From the NCBI GenBank assembly GCA_051294375.1, contig CM119267.1:16093454-16157453 (forward strand): DNA of 64,000 bases, given 5' to 3'. Shown here piece after piece: positions 11,178 to 23,381 of the stretch. The notes under the pieces are model-generated. The model was not told where the DNA came from. It made no database searches and saw nothing but the letters and a program-made list of their open reading frames with translations. The position numbers and the translations under genes are program-made. The stretch is from Paraspadella gotoi (Eukaryota > Chaetognatha). Numbering within the stretch: the stretch's first letter is position 1; each line of letters opens with the position of its first letter.

Positions 11178-11649
11178 AGGCTAATACACTGAAATTTAAA
11201 ATGAAACAAAAAAAAAGCTATTGCATGCTGAAACGGGAACAAAAGGAAGATGACGGAAAAACTGGGAGACAGAAAATGAAGAATGAAACGAAAATATAGA
11301 GATTAGAAACAAATGATTCGAAATGAAACGCAAAATGTACAAACGGACGCCCAAATGAAAGAAAAAAAGAAAAACTTGGCTTTCACGGGAGTGAAAACGA
11401 GTGTAAACGAATAGAAGGGAAGAAAAAAAAAGAACAGACTCGATAATTGATGGGAATAACCGCCTGATTGATTGATTGATAAAGAGAGAGGTAGTCCAAA
11501 TTTAAAGAAAAGAAAGCGGCTGGGATGATGAGAACTAAAAGGGTGGAGCGTTTGTGAGGATCAACTGGTTGAGTTGAAAAAGGGTGGGGCTATTGTGAAA
11601 AGGCTGGTTGAAATGAGTTGGTAACTGGATGAGATGCGAAAAATGAAGA

Positions 11650-11677
11650 ACAGAGAGAGAGAGAGAGAGAGAGAGGG
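11650..11677 (+). repeat. GA microsatellite
   Basis: Pure GA run of about 28 bp within A/G-rich sequence. Confidence 0.85.
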
Positions 11678-12160
11678 AAGGGTAAAAGAGGGAAAAAAGA
11701 ACGCAGGAAAAAAAAAAAAGCAACTGCGAAAAGATCAAATCGCAAAAGACTGGGGATTTAAAAAAAAAACAACAACTGTCGGCCTAAGGCGCTAATTCAA
11801 GTCGCTAATCAGCAGCGAATTTACCTTCATTGGATGCGGAAAACATCAACAGGTGTACGATTAGAGAGAAGGGTAATGATGGGGAGAGCGGGGGTGGGAA
11901 AGAAAGGGATAGTGGGAAGGATTCGGGTTCAGGGTTAGAACGTCAAGGGGGAAGGGGAAAATCAAAAAACCAACAGAAATTAGAAATAATGAAAGATAAG
12001 TAGAAGAAGAAAGAAGAGAAAGAAAGTTCTTGAAAAACCTGGCGATGGAAGGATGAAAAATTGATAAAGGTAGAAAAAGTGAAAAGAGAGAGATAACGAA
12101 AAAGAAAAGGAAAGAAAGGTTTCCCGCCGCGATAAAAAGAAAAAGAAAGGTAAGAACAGA

Positions 12161-12176
12161 GGAGAAGAGAGAGAGA

Positions 12177-12232
<56 letters not shown>

Positions 12233-12446
12233 CAATTAAGAGTTTGCGGGGTCGTTTAACGTGAGTTGCGGGGAGAGGAGTTTTCTCCTCTTTGACTGAC
12301 CTGCAATTTTTGCATGGTTGCTGCTCAGCAACAGAGGAAAAAAAATATGAGGAGTCTGATGGACCCCACTTGCGAAAAGAATAGGCGAGAGAGCGAGAGA
12401 GAGAGAGTGGAGAGAGAGAGTGAGAGAAAGAGAGAGAGAGAAGAGA

Positions 12447-12492
<46 letters not shown>
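12161..12492 (+). repeat. two GA microsatellites with a unique spacer
   Basis: GA tracts at 12161-12228 and 12386-12492 (the second with TGG, GTGA and AAGA interruptions) are separated by about 155 bp of unique sequence. The 200-residue Ser-Leu frame on the minus strand is produced by the two tracts. Confidence 0.9.
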
Positions 12493-12676
12493 AAATAAAG
12501 AGAGATACATTGAGAGAGCGGGGGGAGAAAGAGAGGGAAATGCACAGATTTAACGGGGACGAAATGCAGATTTTATTAAAGAGGAATTAAGAAGGATTAA
12601 GCGCAATTACTAGCGAAGGGATTTTTTCCGCTTTTTATCTCTTTCTCAATTCCACGTTACGCTTCAATTTTCTAAC

Positions 12677-12866
12677 CTCTCTCTCCTCTCTCTCATCTCT
12701 CTCCTCCTCTCCTCTCTCCCGATTTCTAAAACATAAAAAATAAAATTAAAAGCTTTACGACGATCCCATTTTTCTCTCTCTCTCTCTCTCCCTTCTCTCT
12801 CCTCCTCTCTCCTCTCTCTCTCTCTCTCCTCCTCTCCTCCTCTCTCTCTCTCTCTCCTCTCTCTCA
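12677..12866 (-). repeat. CT/CCT microsatellite pair
   Basis: CT-rich tracts at 12677-12720 and 12774-12866, opposite in orientation to the GA tracts on either side (12386-12492 and 12940-13030). Confidence 0.9.
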
Positions 12867-12939
12867 GTCGTCTCTGATATCGTCCTCCTTTGTTTATTTA
12901 ACGCTCTGTGAAGGTCTAATTTTCGCTCGATTTTAGAAA

Positions 12940-13030
12940 GAAAGAAAGAAAGAGAGAGAAAGCAGAAAGAGAGAGGAGAGAAGAGGAGGAAGGAGGAGAG
13001 AGAGAGAGAGAAGAGAGAGAGAAGAAGAGC
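12940..13030 (+). repeat. GA-rich imperfect microsatellite
   Basis: Starts as (GAAA)n, then GA/GGA/GAAGA. Followed at 13190-13260 by a short GC-rich patch. Confidence 0.88.
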
Positions 13031-14040
13031 GAAGCTTCGGAATCGCCCGATTTCTCTCTTTTCCTTTTGTTCCTCGAGATCGTGGTTTGACGAATCGTTT
13101 TGAGAATAAAATCACTGCGGAGGATTGGACCGTAATCCACAGATAATATATATAGACTATGCCGAGCGCACATTTGTAGCGGAATCTGGGGCGGCAGGCG
13201 GCGGCCAGGGTCTGGCCGGGGCGGCAGCGGGGAGCAGCAGCCAGGGGGCGGGCGGGGCTTTTTAGGACTTTTAAAGGTCGTAATCCTCGTCTTTTCTTGT
13301 CCGTTGTTCTGGTGGGGTCCGCTCGTGCGGATCGACAAAATTTAGATCATTCGACATATGATTTTTTTAAGGGGGTAAAGCTTGATAGGATATCATTCTG
13401 AAAGTGCCCATTCTATTCCTAATCCTCTGGAACTTGAATTTTAATCTTAAACAAAAATACTGATCCAAATCCCTAAACTAATCCACCTATCTCTATTCCT
13501 AAGCCGCTGACTACATTTTTGAAACAAAAACAAATTTAATTCTGAATTTTACAAAAAAGAAAAAAAAAAAAAAAAAACGAAAAAAAAAAAGGAAAAAGGC
13601 GGTAAAGTTGTAAAGTTTTTCCGCGATTTGATTTAAGTTTACTGTGGGTCGGTTACAGCGCGCTTCGAATCTCGGTGTAGGCTTGAATGCGGGTTCGGCT
13701 GGTTTGCGTTGGTAGGAGTGTTCCGGCCTTTTAAAATAACGTCTATTTGCTCAGTCCTGCCGCTCTTTGTGTCGCTGGTGGCGCTATCGTTGATTTCCAT
13801 CACTTGGTGGATAACCTTTTGCGGTTTCCTTGCTATGGAAAAAAGTTTCTTTGTCTTGGCTCGTCCTCTCTCGGTCCTCTTCATCTCTCTCCTCTCCTCT
13901 CTCTTCTCTCCTCTCCTCTCGCTCCTCTCCATCATCTTCTCTGACTGGCTCTTCTTTCTAAAGAACCCATTGAGATGTTTTACCCATTTGAAAGTTACGT
14001 CTTCTCGTCAAAAAAACAAACAGCGAGACACAAACCAAGA

Positions 14041-14056
14041 ACAACAACAACAACAG
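14041..14056 (+). repeat. (ACA)n trinucleotide repeat
   Basis: Short ACA run in a CT-rich neighbourhood (13865-13950 and 14200-14300 are CT-rich). Confidence 0.8.
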
Positions 14057-14813
14057 GAAATAATGACTCCTACTTCGCCCTTTGCCAAATTATGCAAGCA
14101 AAATATTAACTTTATCCCCCCCGTCCACCGTCTCTTACTGCCTCTCCCGAATTTCTCACTTCGTCTATCTTCTGTGATTTTTCCCTCCCCGCCATCGTCT
14201 CTCTCTCTCTTCGGTCTCTATCTCTCTGCTCGTGCTCTCTCTCCTCTACTCTCTCCCATCCGATTCGCGGTGTCCTCTCACATTCTCTCTCTCTCGTAGT
14301 CCCTTTTGTTTTTCTTTCCCAGTATCGCCGCTTTGGCCGAGAGAGGGACAAAAGATTCGATTTGATCGACTTTTGCTTCGAGGGAAACGCGATTCGAATC
14401 TTCGGAGGCGAATATCGACGGCTGGGCCCGAAGATGGTGGAGGGTGGAATGGTGGTGAAGGGGGAGAGGATGGTGGTTCAGAGGGATGGGAGGTGGATCA
14501 GAGTGGGAAGGTGGAAAAGTGGGATGATAGTAAAAAGGAGGGAATGGCATAAAAAGAGGGGGGGAAAACGGGTATTAAGATTAATTGGGTAATGAAAGGT
14601 TTTCTTATTACGATCTGTAAGAGAAGATTTTGTAACGTGATACAGCAAAATGCAGCTTATGCAATTATATTCTAAAACACTTCGCCGCTGCTCTACCACT
14701 AGGGTGGTTGACCTTAGAAAAAAAAAGAAAAGGGAATGGAACGGAAGATGCCAGATGTTTATAATTCGATGAAGGTCTATTATCGGCGTCGAAACAAGTT
14801 GTCTGTCCGTTTT

Positions 14814-15013
14814 TTGTTCTTTTAAATCTATTTAAACAATTTAGACAAATCCAAGATTATCCAGAAGAATAGAGAAATATAGTCTTCCGTAAGAAGTAAT
14901 TAGGGTAGATATATGTAGATATCGTTAGAGATGACCAAGTTCAATGAGTCAATGCGAAGACAAAACATCGAAAAATCAAATTTAGATAAGCAAGAGATTG
15001 CCAGGGATCGGGC
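14814..15013 (+). repeat. left copy of sequence duplicated across a 25-N gap
   Basis: Matches 15073-15239 in the same orientation, base by base except for many one- and two-base insertions in this copy. Shared anchors include tttgttctttt, taggtagatatat and gcaagattgccagg. Confidence 0.85.
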
Positions 15014-15047
15014 AATACAGTGGCGGCCGTGTCACGTGGTATAGGCC

Positions 15048-15072
15048 NNNNNNNNNNNNNNNNNNNNNNNNN
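15048..15072. other. assembly gap (exactly 25 N)
   Basis: Fixed-size gap flanked by two copies of the same sequence, which suggests unmerged contig ends. Confidence 0.99.
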
Positions 15073-15239
15073 TTTGTTCTTTAAACTATTTAACAATTTA
15101 ACAAACCAAATTACAAGAAGTTAAATAATCCGTAATGAAGTATTAGGTAGATATATTAATTCTTAAGATGAGAACGTTCCAATACAATGCTGAAACAAAA
15201 ACATCAAAAATCATATTTATAAAAGCAAGATTGCCAGGC
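15073..15239 (+). repeat. right copy of sequence duplicated across a 25-N gap
   Basis: Second, shorter copy of 14814-15013. It ends at the next gap just after the shared gattgccagg. Confidence 0.85.
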
Positions 15240-15544
15240 NNNNNNNNNNNNNNNNNNNNNNNNNNNNNNNNNNNNNNNNNNNNNNNNNNNNNNNNNNNNN
15301 NNNNNNNNNNNNNNNNNNNNNNNNNNNNNNNNNNNNNNNNNNNNNNNNNNNNNNNNNNNNNNNNNNNNNNNNNNNNNNNNNNNNNNNNNNNNNNNNNNNN
15401 NNNNNNNNNNNNNNNNNNNNNNNNNNNNNNNNNNNNNNNNNNNNNNNNNNNNNNNNNNNNNNNNNNNNNNNNNNNNNNNNNNNNNNNNNNNNNNNNNNNN
15501 NNNNNNNNNNNNNNNNNNNNNNNNNNNNNNNNNNNNNNNNNNNN
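15240..15544. other. assembly gap (305 N)
   Basis: Run of N. The right edge holds a ctgtccgtcggtctgtccc motif that recurs, inverted, near 52.85 kb. Confidence 0.99.
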
Positions 15545-16107
15545 TCGGTATATCTGTCCGTCGGTCTGTCCCACTTATGTTAAATAGTTACTCATTTGTT
15601 AAGACCGAAAAAAACATCAAATCTAAGGGACTGCTAGTTACCGCAAATGTTTCTCATCCGGGAGTATTTCCAAAACTTTACTAAAAGGAATAAAAGACCG
15701 GAATTTTTGAGCGCAGTGCAGGTCATAAATACACCGGCAAAGAAAGTTTTTTAGTCATGTTCATGTCAATATCACGTGAATATAAAGTTCACTGCGGCGC
15801 AAACACATTGGAAGTACCGTTTCTTGTTTTTCCTCTTTTCGAAATTTTCAGACCGGGGTCGAGCCGTTCCGGAACAGCCCGAGGTCGAAGGCCGGGGCGG
15901 AGAAGGGGGCAAGGTGGAAGGCGTGGAGAAAAAAAAAAGTTTTAAATCGGCGTCTTTTACGAAAATTGAGGCCGAAGAGAAAACTAATTCTCTCCGCCGA
16001 GAAAATATTTTCAAGGTCGAAGGGAATCAAATATTAAATGAAAAAAGTTTATCGAAAGAAAAAAATTTTTTTTTTGAGGCGGAGAAAAAAAAGATTACGA
16101 AGAGACG

Positions 16108-16186
16108 AAGAGAGAGACGTGAGAGAGAGAGAGAGAAGTGAGAGAGAGAGAGAGAGAGAGAGAGAGCAGAGAGAGAGGAGAGAGAG

Positions 16187-16239
<53 letters not shown>

Positions 16240-16244
16240 AGAGA
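16108..16244 (+). repeat. GA microsatellite
   Basis: About 135 bp of GA with GGA and GAAGT interruptions. The long Arg-Glu frames over it are artefacts. Confidence 0.92.
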
Positions 16245-16585
16245 GTGGGGTATAAAAAAAAAATTCGGACGGATCGTCGAAAAAGTTGTGGATGCTTTCG
16301 CGGGAGGAAGAGCAGAGGGCAAAGGAAATGAAGTCTGGTCCAAAATCAACATAAAATGTTGTCTAAGAGTTTTGTTTGCTAAAGAGATAAACCGCAAAAA
16401 GGAACGAGAATGGTGGGGTTTTGTGTGGGGGGGAGAGAGGGAGGAAGTGAGAGGGATGGGGGTGAGCGCATTGGCTTGGGGGGGGGAGAGAAATGAGACG
16501 AGAAGAGACAGATGGGGACAACACACGAAACTTGAGGAAGGCAGAGACAACGAATGAGTAGCGGGTTTTTACGATAGAGCGAGGA

Positions 16586-16600
16586 CTGAGAAAGAGAGAA

Positions 16601-16633
<33 letters not shown>

Positions 16634-16706
16634 AGTAGGAGAGAGAGAGAGATGACAGAGAGAGAGAGGAGAGAGAGAGATCTGAGGAGAGAGAGAGAGA
16701 AGAGGA
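16586..16706 (+). repeat. GA microsatellite
   Basis: GA tract with AAGA, ATGA and TCTGAGGA interruptions, followed by a 14-base A run. Confidence 0.9.
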
Positions 16707-16869
16707 GAGAAAAGCTCTAAAAAAAAAAAAAAACCAAGCTCGGAATTGATGCGTCAAGAACTCGAGAGTGACAAAAAAAAAAGGGCAAGGGCCAAATCGG
16801 GAAGGGAATGTCAAACGTTTCTCCGAAGGATAACGATCGAGAGGACATTTGATATTCCCCGCTGACATT

Positions 16870-17729
16870 GAGTCGGTCGAGAGAGACCGGGGGGGGGGAA
16901 GGGATTCGTAGATTCCGATTGAGACGCGTTGGAAATTTTGTGACGAGAATAAGATTCAGTTTTGAAACTGTGAATATAATATAATATGCCGGTCGGAGAT
17001 TGGAGAATGAATTTAAAGAAGGGAAAAACAGATTATGGGGGGTTTAGTTTTTCATCACGAATCCCGAGCTGAGTTCGATAAATATGTGGAATCGTGGATA
17101 AGGCGCTAAATGAGTGAGTGGAGCAGCAATGGAACGGGTCACGACTAGAGGAACAAAGTCTATCCGCTGGGTGAATCTGGGCAATTCCCGCTACATATAC
17201 ATCGACGATTCCGCAATGGGGCTTGAGCTGAGGATTCATTGCAACAATGACCTGGAAAAGAACTCAATTGCAAGTGGAAGATGGTAAGAGGCCATGTTGG
17301 CGTTTGTTCGGACGGTTATTGTCAGACGGCAACACGGAAAGATGGTTATGGAAAGAGGAAAGGGGGGCGGGAATTAATTTTTTAAAAACCTCGCAGAGAA
17401 GATTATGAGACATTTATTAAATTTATATTGGCAAGGTGGGTCGTATACAACTTTAGATTCAGAATAGATTGAGAATTGATAATCCATTAAACTCAATCCA
17501 TAACGAAATAAAATGTTCTCGGGTTTTACGATCAACTAATCAGGAAAATGAATAAAAACGAAAAAAAAACCCCGAAGAGCATCAGTCTTTGAAGGCGTGG
17601 AGACTGTAAACGATTCGCCTCCTGGGAGCCAAGCAGTATTATTCACAATTAATTTTAGCACAGCTTTACAGTCCCATAAAAAGTGACTTTTTAGGGCCGC
17701 TTCGAGCGGGCCTCAAGTCTCTAACTTCG

Positions 17730-17730
<1 letters not shown>
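16870..17730. other. non-repetitive stretch without a gene call
   Basis: Moderate base composition. A minus-strand ATG frame of 68 residues (17033-17239) is present but unrecognised. No repeat or regulatory structure seen. Confidence 0.45.

Positions 17731-17733
<3 letters not shown>

Positions 17734-17793
<60 letters not shown>
17734..17793 (-). repeat. perfect (TC)30 microsatellite
   Basis: Sixty bases of uninterrupted TC, the longest perfect dinucleotide run noticed on the CT strand. Confidence 0.97.
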
Positions 17794-17796
<3 letters not shown>

Positions 17797-18102
17797 ATAT
17801 CACTCTGCCAGCTACCGGAAACTATAAGAGGGAGTGTTACTCTTATTTTTCAGGATTTTTTCCGAAAAAAAAAGAAAAAAAAAAGAAAAATTTTGAAGTC
17901 TACGATTCGAAACACAGATCGACTCAGATTTTCCGTTGGGGTGGCTGGGGGAGGGAATGGGTTGGGGAGTAAAGATGTGGGCGCAATGTTTTGCCCCTAA
18001 ATTCAGCTGTAAAGTTTTGAGCTAAAATTTTGGAATATGTACCGGATCAAGTTTTAGGACTCTATTATTATTATTATTATTAGAGGTAGAGAGTGCGCGT
18101 AG

Positions 18103-18123
18103 TGTACACTGTACAAGTGTACA
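18103..18123. repeat. perfect inverted repeat, 8-bp arms, 5-bp spacer
   Basis: tgtacact, spacer gtaca, then agtgtaca. The arms are exact reverse complements, so this could be a dimeric protein-binding site or a chance palindrome. Confidence 0.7.
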
Positions 18124-18155
18124 TGCAGAATAGGCGAAATTCACGGACAGAGTAC

Positions 18156-18194
18156 GCGTGCGAGATTTGCGCGCGAGATTCGCGTGCGAGATTC
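18156..18194 (+). repeat. 13-bp CpG-rich unit, three tandem copies
   Basis: Three consecutive copies of gcgtgcgagattc. The first copy ends in t and the second has c at position 4. It lies 32 bp downstream of the 18103-18123 palindrome. Confidence 0.9.
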
Positions 18195-18305
18195 GGGGGG
18201 AGAAAAAATTCTGAGGGAGAGATTCGGAAGCTCGATTAGACGCCGTGGAATTCCGTTTTCTGGTTTCGAAACTCCGTTCATATGTTTTTAATCTGGAAAG
18301 GGAAA

Positions 18306-18375
18306 AGAGAGAGAGAGAGAGAGAGAGAGAGATGAGAGGAGACGATGAGAGATGAGAGAGAGAGACGAGAGAAGA

Positions 18376-18409
<34 letters not shown>
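18306..18409 (+). repeat. GA microsatellite
   Basis: GA tract interrupted by ATGAGAGGAGACGATGAGAG in the middle. Confidence 0.9.
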
Positions 18410-18413
<4 letters not shown>

Positions 18414-18649
18414 GAACAAGAGTTCGCCTTGTATATTATTCTTCCTCTTCGGCGGGTGGGAGTAAACAGTTGCATTTTTACGTTTGTTTATTCCGTTTTT
18501 AAATCGTCTCGAGGCTAATTTTTTTTATTGCTAACAAATTGTTTTAAACAATATCCATAAATTGTAATATTTTTTTTTTGTCTGCGAACTCCTCGAAAAG
18601 ACGAATTAAACAAGAATAAATTTCTTCTTAAAAAACAAAAACAAAAAAA

Positions 18650-18676
18650 GACGACGACGACGACGACGACGACGAC
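18650..18676. repeat. (GAC)n trinucleotide repeat
   Basis: About nine perfect GAC/CGA units between A-rich runs. Confidence 0.9.
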
Positions 18677-20030
18677 AAAAAAGGGGATATTTTTCATTCT
18701 CGACGCGTTGGCTGAGCGTCGCTGTTTTTCCTCTTTCATTCAAGTTTGATGGAGAGAGGGGGGGTAGGAGGGCGGGTGGATACGTTTCCCCCGTAAATTA
18801 TGCGCGGTTATTACTTATAAAACGTTAGATGGCCCGTGAGAACGATGCTCACTTTTTTTTTCTCGTGTCGTCCCTCCAAATCTATCATTCATTCTGGCTC
18901 CTTAAAGTTAAAACAGTGGAACGAACAAAAATATGAAAGATGTTGCATCGTATTTGACCAGATGACCATAAATCTCTCGTCTTGACCGTTCGGTCAGTAT
19001 TCAGCTTCTTTTCAAAGTAGAGAGAAATGAGAAAGTTGCGTAAATGGAGAAGGAAAACAATTTGCAAGCGAATAAATTGAGACGAGATCATTATTTTGAA
19101 CCTTGCCTAGCTTTAATAATTAATTAGTTATACGTAGATTAAGTAATCCATTTTAACGCTTTTTCAGAATTATCTTAATTCGAGGCTGATTTTCCTCGCA
19201 GATCCGACCCTCCGACCCATTATCGGCGATATTCCTCGTCCTCTTCCTCGTCATTCTCATCTCATGAGCCGAATCTAACCCATGGAGGAAATCCCCCGAC
19301 GCCAACCAAGTTAATTAACAACAAAGAAGAATATCATTCCGCAATAAATCCACCTTGACCACCGGAAATGGGGAGGACCTATTGTCGAAGGATGCAGGAC
19401 CATAGACCATCGCGTAGAACTTATAGCGAGGGGACCAAATAATAAAATACACGTAAACTTAATTCTGGGTCTTGATAATAATTTTAAAAGTCGAATGCTC
19501 GTTTTTTTTTTCGCTTCTTTTCGATGCGACTTTATTTTTCGCGCGACGACGTCACGCGGTAAATAGAAACTTGGAGCCTGTCTCTCGGTGAAGTTAAGGT
19601 GAGGATGAAATTGCTCTGTGCGGGGAAAAAAGGAAAGGCAAAAAAGCGAAGGAAAGGAGAATATAAAAGTAAACAAAAAACAAACAAAAAAACAAAAACA
19701 CACAAAAAAAACAAGCTGTTAGAAGAATAAAATAAAAAGAAAAAGAAACAGCGAGAGAGCGAGTGCGGATGTGTAAAACAAAGATTTAATAAAAAATATC
19801 GAGTGCGACGAAAAAATAAATAAAAAAAATGTCGTATCGAGTCAGGAGAGAAGAAAATGAGGAGAAGAGAAAAGGAAAAAGTGAAAATAAGTGAAAACGG
19901 TAAGAGTGGAAAAAGTGACGATAAAAAATTCTGAACTAAAATGTTTTGAAAAGTGGCTGGAGTAAAAAGTATTGGAGGTGAAAACCAATGCGTAGAAAAT
20001 TGATAAGAAGTGGGGGCGAAGGAGAGAAGC

Positions 20031-20061
<31 letters not shown>

Positions 20062-20095
20062 AGAGAGAAGGAGGAGACGAGAGAAGAGAGAAAAG
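20031..20095 (+). repeat. GA microsatellite
   Basis: GA with GGA interruptions, inside a long A/G-rich plus strand (19615-20100). Confidence 0.88.
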
Positions 20096-20270
20096 ATAAG
20101 TGAACAAGGATGTTGAACATTAATTAATTAAGATTACTAAACAACGTAAATTAGCATAAAATTAACCAACTTACCTCGAATTACGGATTAAAGTGAGAAG
20201 CAGAATCGTAAAGAAAACGAAATATTGACATTTTGAAACTTTCGAGTTTTAATTACGTCGAAGAAAACAA

Positions 20271-20290
20271 TATATATATATATATATATC
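20271..20290. repeat. (TA)n microsatellite
   Basis: About ten TA units. Confidence 0.9.
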
Positions 20291-20469
20291 GTTGTTTATA
20301 GTTTGCTTGTTTTTTTCGCGGTTTTTGTTTTCTAAACAAAATAAAGGACTTTTTTTTTTGGTCCGTGAGTTTTTCATTAAGTCAACGCGAAAAGGCAATA
20401 TTGAGGAGAGGAAAGAGGGAGACAGAGAGACCGAATGGATTTGATGTGATTACAAAAAGTGGACGAGTC

Positions 20470-20471
<2 letters not shown>

Positions 20472-20548
<77 letters not shown>

Positions 20549-20550
20549 GG
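20472..20550 (+). repeat. GA microsatellite (in copy A)
   Basis: GA with AAGA, GGA and ATGA interruptions. The counterpart in copy B is 23948-24003. Confidence 0.9.
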
Positions 20551-22498
20551 TGAAAGAAAGTGATGAAAGTGAGAGAAGAAATGAGAGATGTTAAAGAAGA
20601 GAGACAAGCGAAAGTAGATAGATAGACAGAAAAAAAGTTATATAGGAAGAAAAGACGTAAAGAAATAGAAAATCTAGAGAGACAAAGACATTTTTACTCC
20701 AGGCGAGAACTAGAAAAGAAAGAGAGAACCAGCGAGGGAGAGAGATAGAGATAGCGAGAGCGAGAGGGAGTAAACCAGGTCAAAGACGAGGAAGGCTCCG
20801 CTTGTAAGGCGTCCAACGTTTACAGACTCATAAGTAGAGAAAGGCACAATCCTATGGAGAGAAGTGGGAGGAGGAGGAGGAGGAGGAAGAGGAGGAGGAA
20901 GAATGGAGGAAAAAATGGAGGAAGAGGAAGAGGAAGAGTAAAACGGAGGAGAGATAAAAATTGAAGGCAAAGCGAAGGAGGAAGGCGGCGTCGGCGACGG
21001 CGGCTGCGGCGGCGGCAAAAATGAAGTCTGTATAAGCGAGAGTCTGCTTTCGTTAAGAAAAGCGAAAGTGTAATTTAAAATGAAAGATGCTTCGCGAGGA
21101 AAAAAAAGAGAGAGATAGAGTGAGAGAGAATTATGATGTAATGTTTCAGCAGCATCACGCTGACTTGAGCCCACACCGAATCTTCATTTTTTTCCCCAGA
21201 GATTTGCCGAATAAAAAGGGAAAGATTGTTTTTATAGACTTTTTTTATTTGTTTGGATTTAATACTGCTTTTTATTTTACAAATTCAACACTTTGAACAT
21301 AAACAACAATATTATTTCGATCTTTCTTTTAGGACGATTGAAGTTATTTAAAACATAATTTTTAAAAAAAGGTTAAAATAGCGATGCTCCGTTTGAAAGC
21401 GCGAGGCTCTAAAAAAACTGTATTTCTAATGTACATTCGTTATCATATACTTGAAAGGCTTTTTAGCTCGAAAAGGGCGACTTCAAAGGTACATTTTTAG
21501 GTCGGTTAATCCGTTGATCAGTCTGATTTTTGTATTATAAAGAAAAGAATATCTTCTAAAATTTTCGTATTAAAATATTTTAAGTTAAGAATCTGAGTTA
21601 ATTCAAAAAATGAAAAAAATTAAGTCTTAGTATATTTAGAAAAACAGTTTAAATTAAACGACTCTAAATTCGTTTTAATAATGATATAAACCAACTTCTG
21701 ACAACAGAATCATTATTAAATAAAGATTAATTTATATTAAAGAATTATCATAAAGTTACGAATTCTAGCCATACCCGTCCTGATAGACAGCTTCATTCTT
21801 CAATCTTTCTTCTCTCCAAGGCGCCATCCTCGTTTTACCGCCAAATTCCTTCCTCGCCTCAGCCGATTCGCTCTAACTCACCTCGTTCCACTCTTTTTTC
21901 CTTCCCGATCGGCTCAGCTGATTCGGCGCCCGGGATTCTCATTTACATTCTCGGGCATTCCCGCCAGATCGCGAGTCGACGAAGGCTGTTGTTATTGTTT
22001 GTTTTGATAATATTTTTTTTTGTTAAAAAGAAAAATTACCCTTTTTTCTTTTAGACGCTTTTCAATTCATTGCATTGTATTTCAAATTAATTAATCATTT
22101 TAGGCCCCAGGTAAGCTTGAAATCTTAGCTTTAATTTAGCCTTCTTAAAAGATTAAAACTCGAGTTATTTTTGGTTTTATTGTTAGTATAATTTTTTTAA
22201 ATTATACGCCGACTCATACAATAATTAACAATGATAGAAAGCTGTAATATTACTACGAAAGAATACATCTAGCAACCAACACAGCTTTCGAAGACGTGGT
22301 TACGTAACCATTTGTCAAAAGAAATAACGTCATAACGTCATAATGAAATTGGAGATATCTGATTGGTTGCGCCCCAGGATTATTCCGTCCAATTAAATTC
22401 CGAGTCTTATAAGCAAAAGAATTTTGAGAAAGGGTATATTTTGAAATTTTTTTTCTTAAACAAACTTTTTCTTTTTCTGTGGGAAGAGAGTGACAAAA

Positions 22499-22516
22499 AG
22501 AGAGAGAGCGAGGGAT

Positions 22517-22561
<45 letters not shown>
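22499..22561 (+). repeat. GA microsatellite (in copy A)
   Basis: Counterpart of 26238-26309 in copy B. Tract lengths differ slightly. Confidence 0.9.
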
Positions 22562-22747
22562 GAAAGAATTAAATCGGTTTTGAATTTCAATCTCAAATCA
22601 GGCGTGAGCATTTCTTTTCTCAAACAGTTTCCACCCCCTTTTACGCTGGAGAATTTCTTTCAAGAAAAATGAATTAAATGAATTAAAAGAAATCCGTCGA
22701 CTATATTTAAAGTGTAATTGGCAGAGAAAGAAAGATGGAGAGAAAGA

Positions 22748-22757
22748 NNNNNNNNNN
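22748..22757. other. assembly gap (10 N) inside a GA tract
   Basis: The gap splits a GA tract (22735-22786). Copy B has continuous GAAAGAGAGAAAGAG sequence at the same place (26493-26541). Confidence 0.99.
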
Positions 22758-23021
22758 GAGAGAGAGAGAGAGAGAGAGAGAGAAAATCATTGAAAAAAAA
22801 TTGAAGTAAAAACTGTAAATTAAAACGGATATATCCTCATAGATGCTATAATTGCTATATAGTATATAGTTAGCAATAAAAGACAGAAAAAGAATTAAAT
22901 TTTCACTAATTTTTTTCACATTTATTGAGTTGAAAACTCTAATCATGACTGTCACGAATTTGGCGTGAAAATGAAAATAACCGCGATGATGACTAAATGT
23001 AGAAGTACGCAAAGAAAATGG

Positions 23022-23028
<7 letters not shown>

Positions 23029-23097
<69 letters not shown>

Positions 23098-23316
23098 AGA
23101 AGAGGAGATGAGATGACAGAGTGTGAGACCGGAAAAAAAAAAATTGACCTTGCAATGAAATTTCCGAGTCGTCGAGCGTCCCAATTGGAAAATCCTGTCG
23201 AAATCCAAATCCGAAACCAAAAAATTATATCCGATTAAACCGAGACCCAAGACTCATTTAATTTCTTGCTTTTTCCGCGTGGTGGAGAGAGAAAGGAGAG
23301 AAAGATGGAGATGAGA

Positions 23317-23368
<52 letters not shown>

Positions 23369-23381
23369 AGAGAAGAGAGAG
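23029..23381 (+). repeat. two GA microsatellites (in copy A)
   Basis: GA tracts at 23029-23110 and 23284-23381 flank about 170 bp of unique sequence. Both have counterparts in copy B (26791-26892 and 27058-27152). Confidence 0.9.

Noticed and set aside
14682-14718. tRNA 5'-half-like sequence on the minus strand (agtggtagagcag)
   Set aside because: A 13-base match to a common tRNA D-arm phrase, but no anticodon arm, B box or acceptor pairing downstream.
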